Notes under the pieces: generated by a model
What the model was told of the DNA's origin: nothing
What the model saw: the letters and a program-made list of their open reading frames with translations, nothing else
Database searches by the model: none
Assembly: GCA_903882965.1 (NCBI GenBank)
Contig: CAIRZD010000327.1
Span: forward strand, 1 to 33,685
DNA length: 33,685 nt
Source of the DNA: an uncultured Bacteroidota bacterium
GTDB lineage: Bacteria > Bacteroidota > Bacteroidia > Chitinophagales > Chitinophagaceae
Direction: 5' to 3'
Part shown: piece after piece, positions 32,571-33,685 of the stretch
How positions within the stretch are numbered: the first letter of the stretch is position 1
Layout: the number at the start of each line of letters is the position of its first letter
Made by a program: the position numbers and the translations under genes

Positions 32571-33575
32571 ATGCCATTTACACTTTCTAAGTCAGACTTT
32601 AAAGTAGCCGACAATTGTATGAAAAAGTTGAAGTATAAAAAACTTCACTACCCATCAAGCATGGAAGAAAACGATTTCATGAAGATGTTAGCAGAAGGCG
32701 GGTATGTTGTTGGGAAATTAGCGCAGTTAGTACATCCCGGAATATTGGTTACAGGTATTACATCCGAGGCATTACAGAAGACAACTGAATTATTAAAACA
32801 GGAAAAGGTTGTTCTACATGAAGCAGCAATTCAATCAGGTCAAAAGATTATACGAATTGATATTTTGAAAAAAGATGGCAGTCGGTTTGACATTATTGAA
32901 GTAAAGGCTAAATCATTTAGCGGGGAAGAAGAAAATAAAGAAAAAATGAACCTACTGGAATATGCAAGAGATGCGATTTTTCAAAAAATGGTTTTAGAAG
33001 AAGCCTATCCAGAAAGTAATGTAAAGGCTTGGCTTCTTTTACCTGATAAAACCAAACGAACAGAAATAGACGGTCTTGCGGGATGGTTTAAAACAGAAGT
33101 TCAGGAAGGTAATGGAAACTTCAGAAATGTAAATGTAACCTGCATCAATGAAAATGATCCTGACTTTGAAGAAAAAAGACAATCACTAATAAAAGATGGT
33201 TTGCTTAGTTTATACGACCTAACAGAACTAACTAAAGAAAACATAAGCAATATCCAGGATTTAACAAAAAGGATGTTAGAATTACTGAACAATGAATTCC
33301 AATATTCAGATAGTGATTACAAAATAAGTAAGGCATGTAAAGGCTGTGAATATAAAACAAATACGCCCGGTGAACCTGACGGCTATAAAGAATGTTGGGG
33401 AAAACTAGCCAATGTATCTCCCCATATCTTCGACATTTATTATGGTGGCACACTAGGAGAAAATAAACTTTTAAATGAGCTAATCAGTTTCGGCAAAGTC
33501 AGTCTTTGGAATTTGAACAAAAATCACTTTGTAAAAAAAGATGGTACTGTAAATCGTCAGCATAAAGTGGACTAA
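32571..33575 (+). pseudogene. DUF2779-family protein, Cas4-like nuclease half, truncated at its C-terminus
   Basis: 334 residues. The N-terminal TLSKSDFKVADNCMKKLKYK and GGYVVGKLAQLVHPG match the DUF2779 start. A PD-(D/E)xK nuclease core is suggested by Asp97 (RIDIL), Glu110 and Lys112 (IEVKAKS). Cys16, Cys256, Cys259 and Cys275 (CKGCEY...KECWG) form the split four-cysteine pattern of an iron-sulfur cluster, as in Cas4 and AddB. Full-length family members are, as I recall, about 480 residues or more and continue past this point into a second domain (PLHFIDFET-like). Here the reading ends in NRQHKVD, probably encoded by inserted DNA, 55 bp before an IS3-type orfA. Role in the cell is unknown; DNA processing in defence or repair is inference. 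Confidence 0.75.
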
Positions 33576-33685
33576 AAACAGCATAACTTTAGATAGTGTT
33601 TCCATTGTTAACCAACAAAAAATGTAAACATGGAATCAAACAAAAAGCAGTCCACAGAAAACTTCATCAAGGACATCCGCAGAAA
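33548..33685 (+). mobile_element. Left end of an IS3-family-like insertion sequence (partial)
   Basis: From about 33548 (TGTAAATCGTCAGCATAAAG) the sequence no longer encodes the expected DUF2779 continuation, and a transposase-like gene starts at 33630. IS3 ends typically begin with TG. The exact boundary and the right end cannot be seen. Confidence 0.55.
33630..33685 (+). CDS. IS3-family transposase OrfA, N-terminal fragment (runs off window)
   Basis: 18 codons to the right edge: MESNKKQSTENFIKDIRRK. The pattern STExFxxDIRRxTRR is, from memory, typical of the start of IS3-type OrfA proteins in Bacteroidota, just before the helix-turn-helix. Only a short piece is visible, so the call rests on this likeness and on the truncated gene before it. 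Confidence 0.55.
   Translation, partial: MESNKKQSTENFIKDIRR

Overview
The window looks like chromosomal DNA of a Bacteroidota species, most likely Chitinophagaceae or a close relative. Evidence: gliding/type IX secretion genes (gldF, gldG, a gldN-like gene), secreted and lipoprotein genes with Bacteroidota-style signal peptides, an M56/BlaI pair, moderate-to-low GC, almost no Shine-Dalgarno sequences, and promoters of the Bacteroidota primary-sigma type (TTG, about 19-20 bp, TAnnTTTG). The species cannot be named from this sequence.

Layout. 1-1928 (minus) is the 5' part of a large secreted protein with an N-terminal beta-propeller-like region and Ig-like repeats; it runs off the left edge. 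After an 0.8-kb AT-rich gap come an enoyl-CoA hydratase, an RsmB/Sun-type rRNA methyltransferase, a lipoprotein and a VanX-like D-Ala-D-Ala dipeptidase. 6306-14598 is all minus-strand: DUF4340 protein, gldG, gldF, a VIT1/CCC1 transporter, and two POT peptide transporters flanking a DUF805 protein. 14692-18073 (plus) is purD-recG. 18086-20982 (minus) is a TPR-adenylate cyclase coupled to lpxD. Then come a class D beta-lactamase-like lipoprotein, a CsbD protein, cmk and an EGF-like lipoprotein.

23607-25420 is a scarred accessory stretch. It holds a gldN-like gene broken by one in-frame stop, direct repeats on both sides of it, strong hairpins, and a 27-codon remnant that copies the start of the nearby M56 gene. 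To its right is an intact BlaI - M56 (BlaR1-like) - GldM_C-like operon with a clear operator palindrome. fabD, a yciO/sua5-family gene (whose 5' end is tandemly duplicated) and a large polytopic membrane protein follow.

A tRNA-Phe(GAA) gene at 31648-31723, with a textbook promoter and followed by a terminator, appears to bound a genomic island. The AT-rich DNA beyond it carries a small unknown gene and a DUF2779 (Cas4-like nuclease) gene cut short by what looks like an IS3-family insertion whose orfA starts at the right edge.

The least expected signals are: (i) a 53-bp ungapped conserved element (45 of 53 identical) in two distant intergenic regions, each time in the sense direction upstream of a gene; (ii) the BlaI operator and duplicated M56 start; (iii) the DUF2779 cassette at tRNA-Phe. 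All functions are inferred from sequence reading alone; no database search was run.
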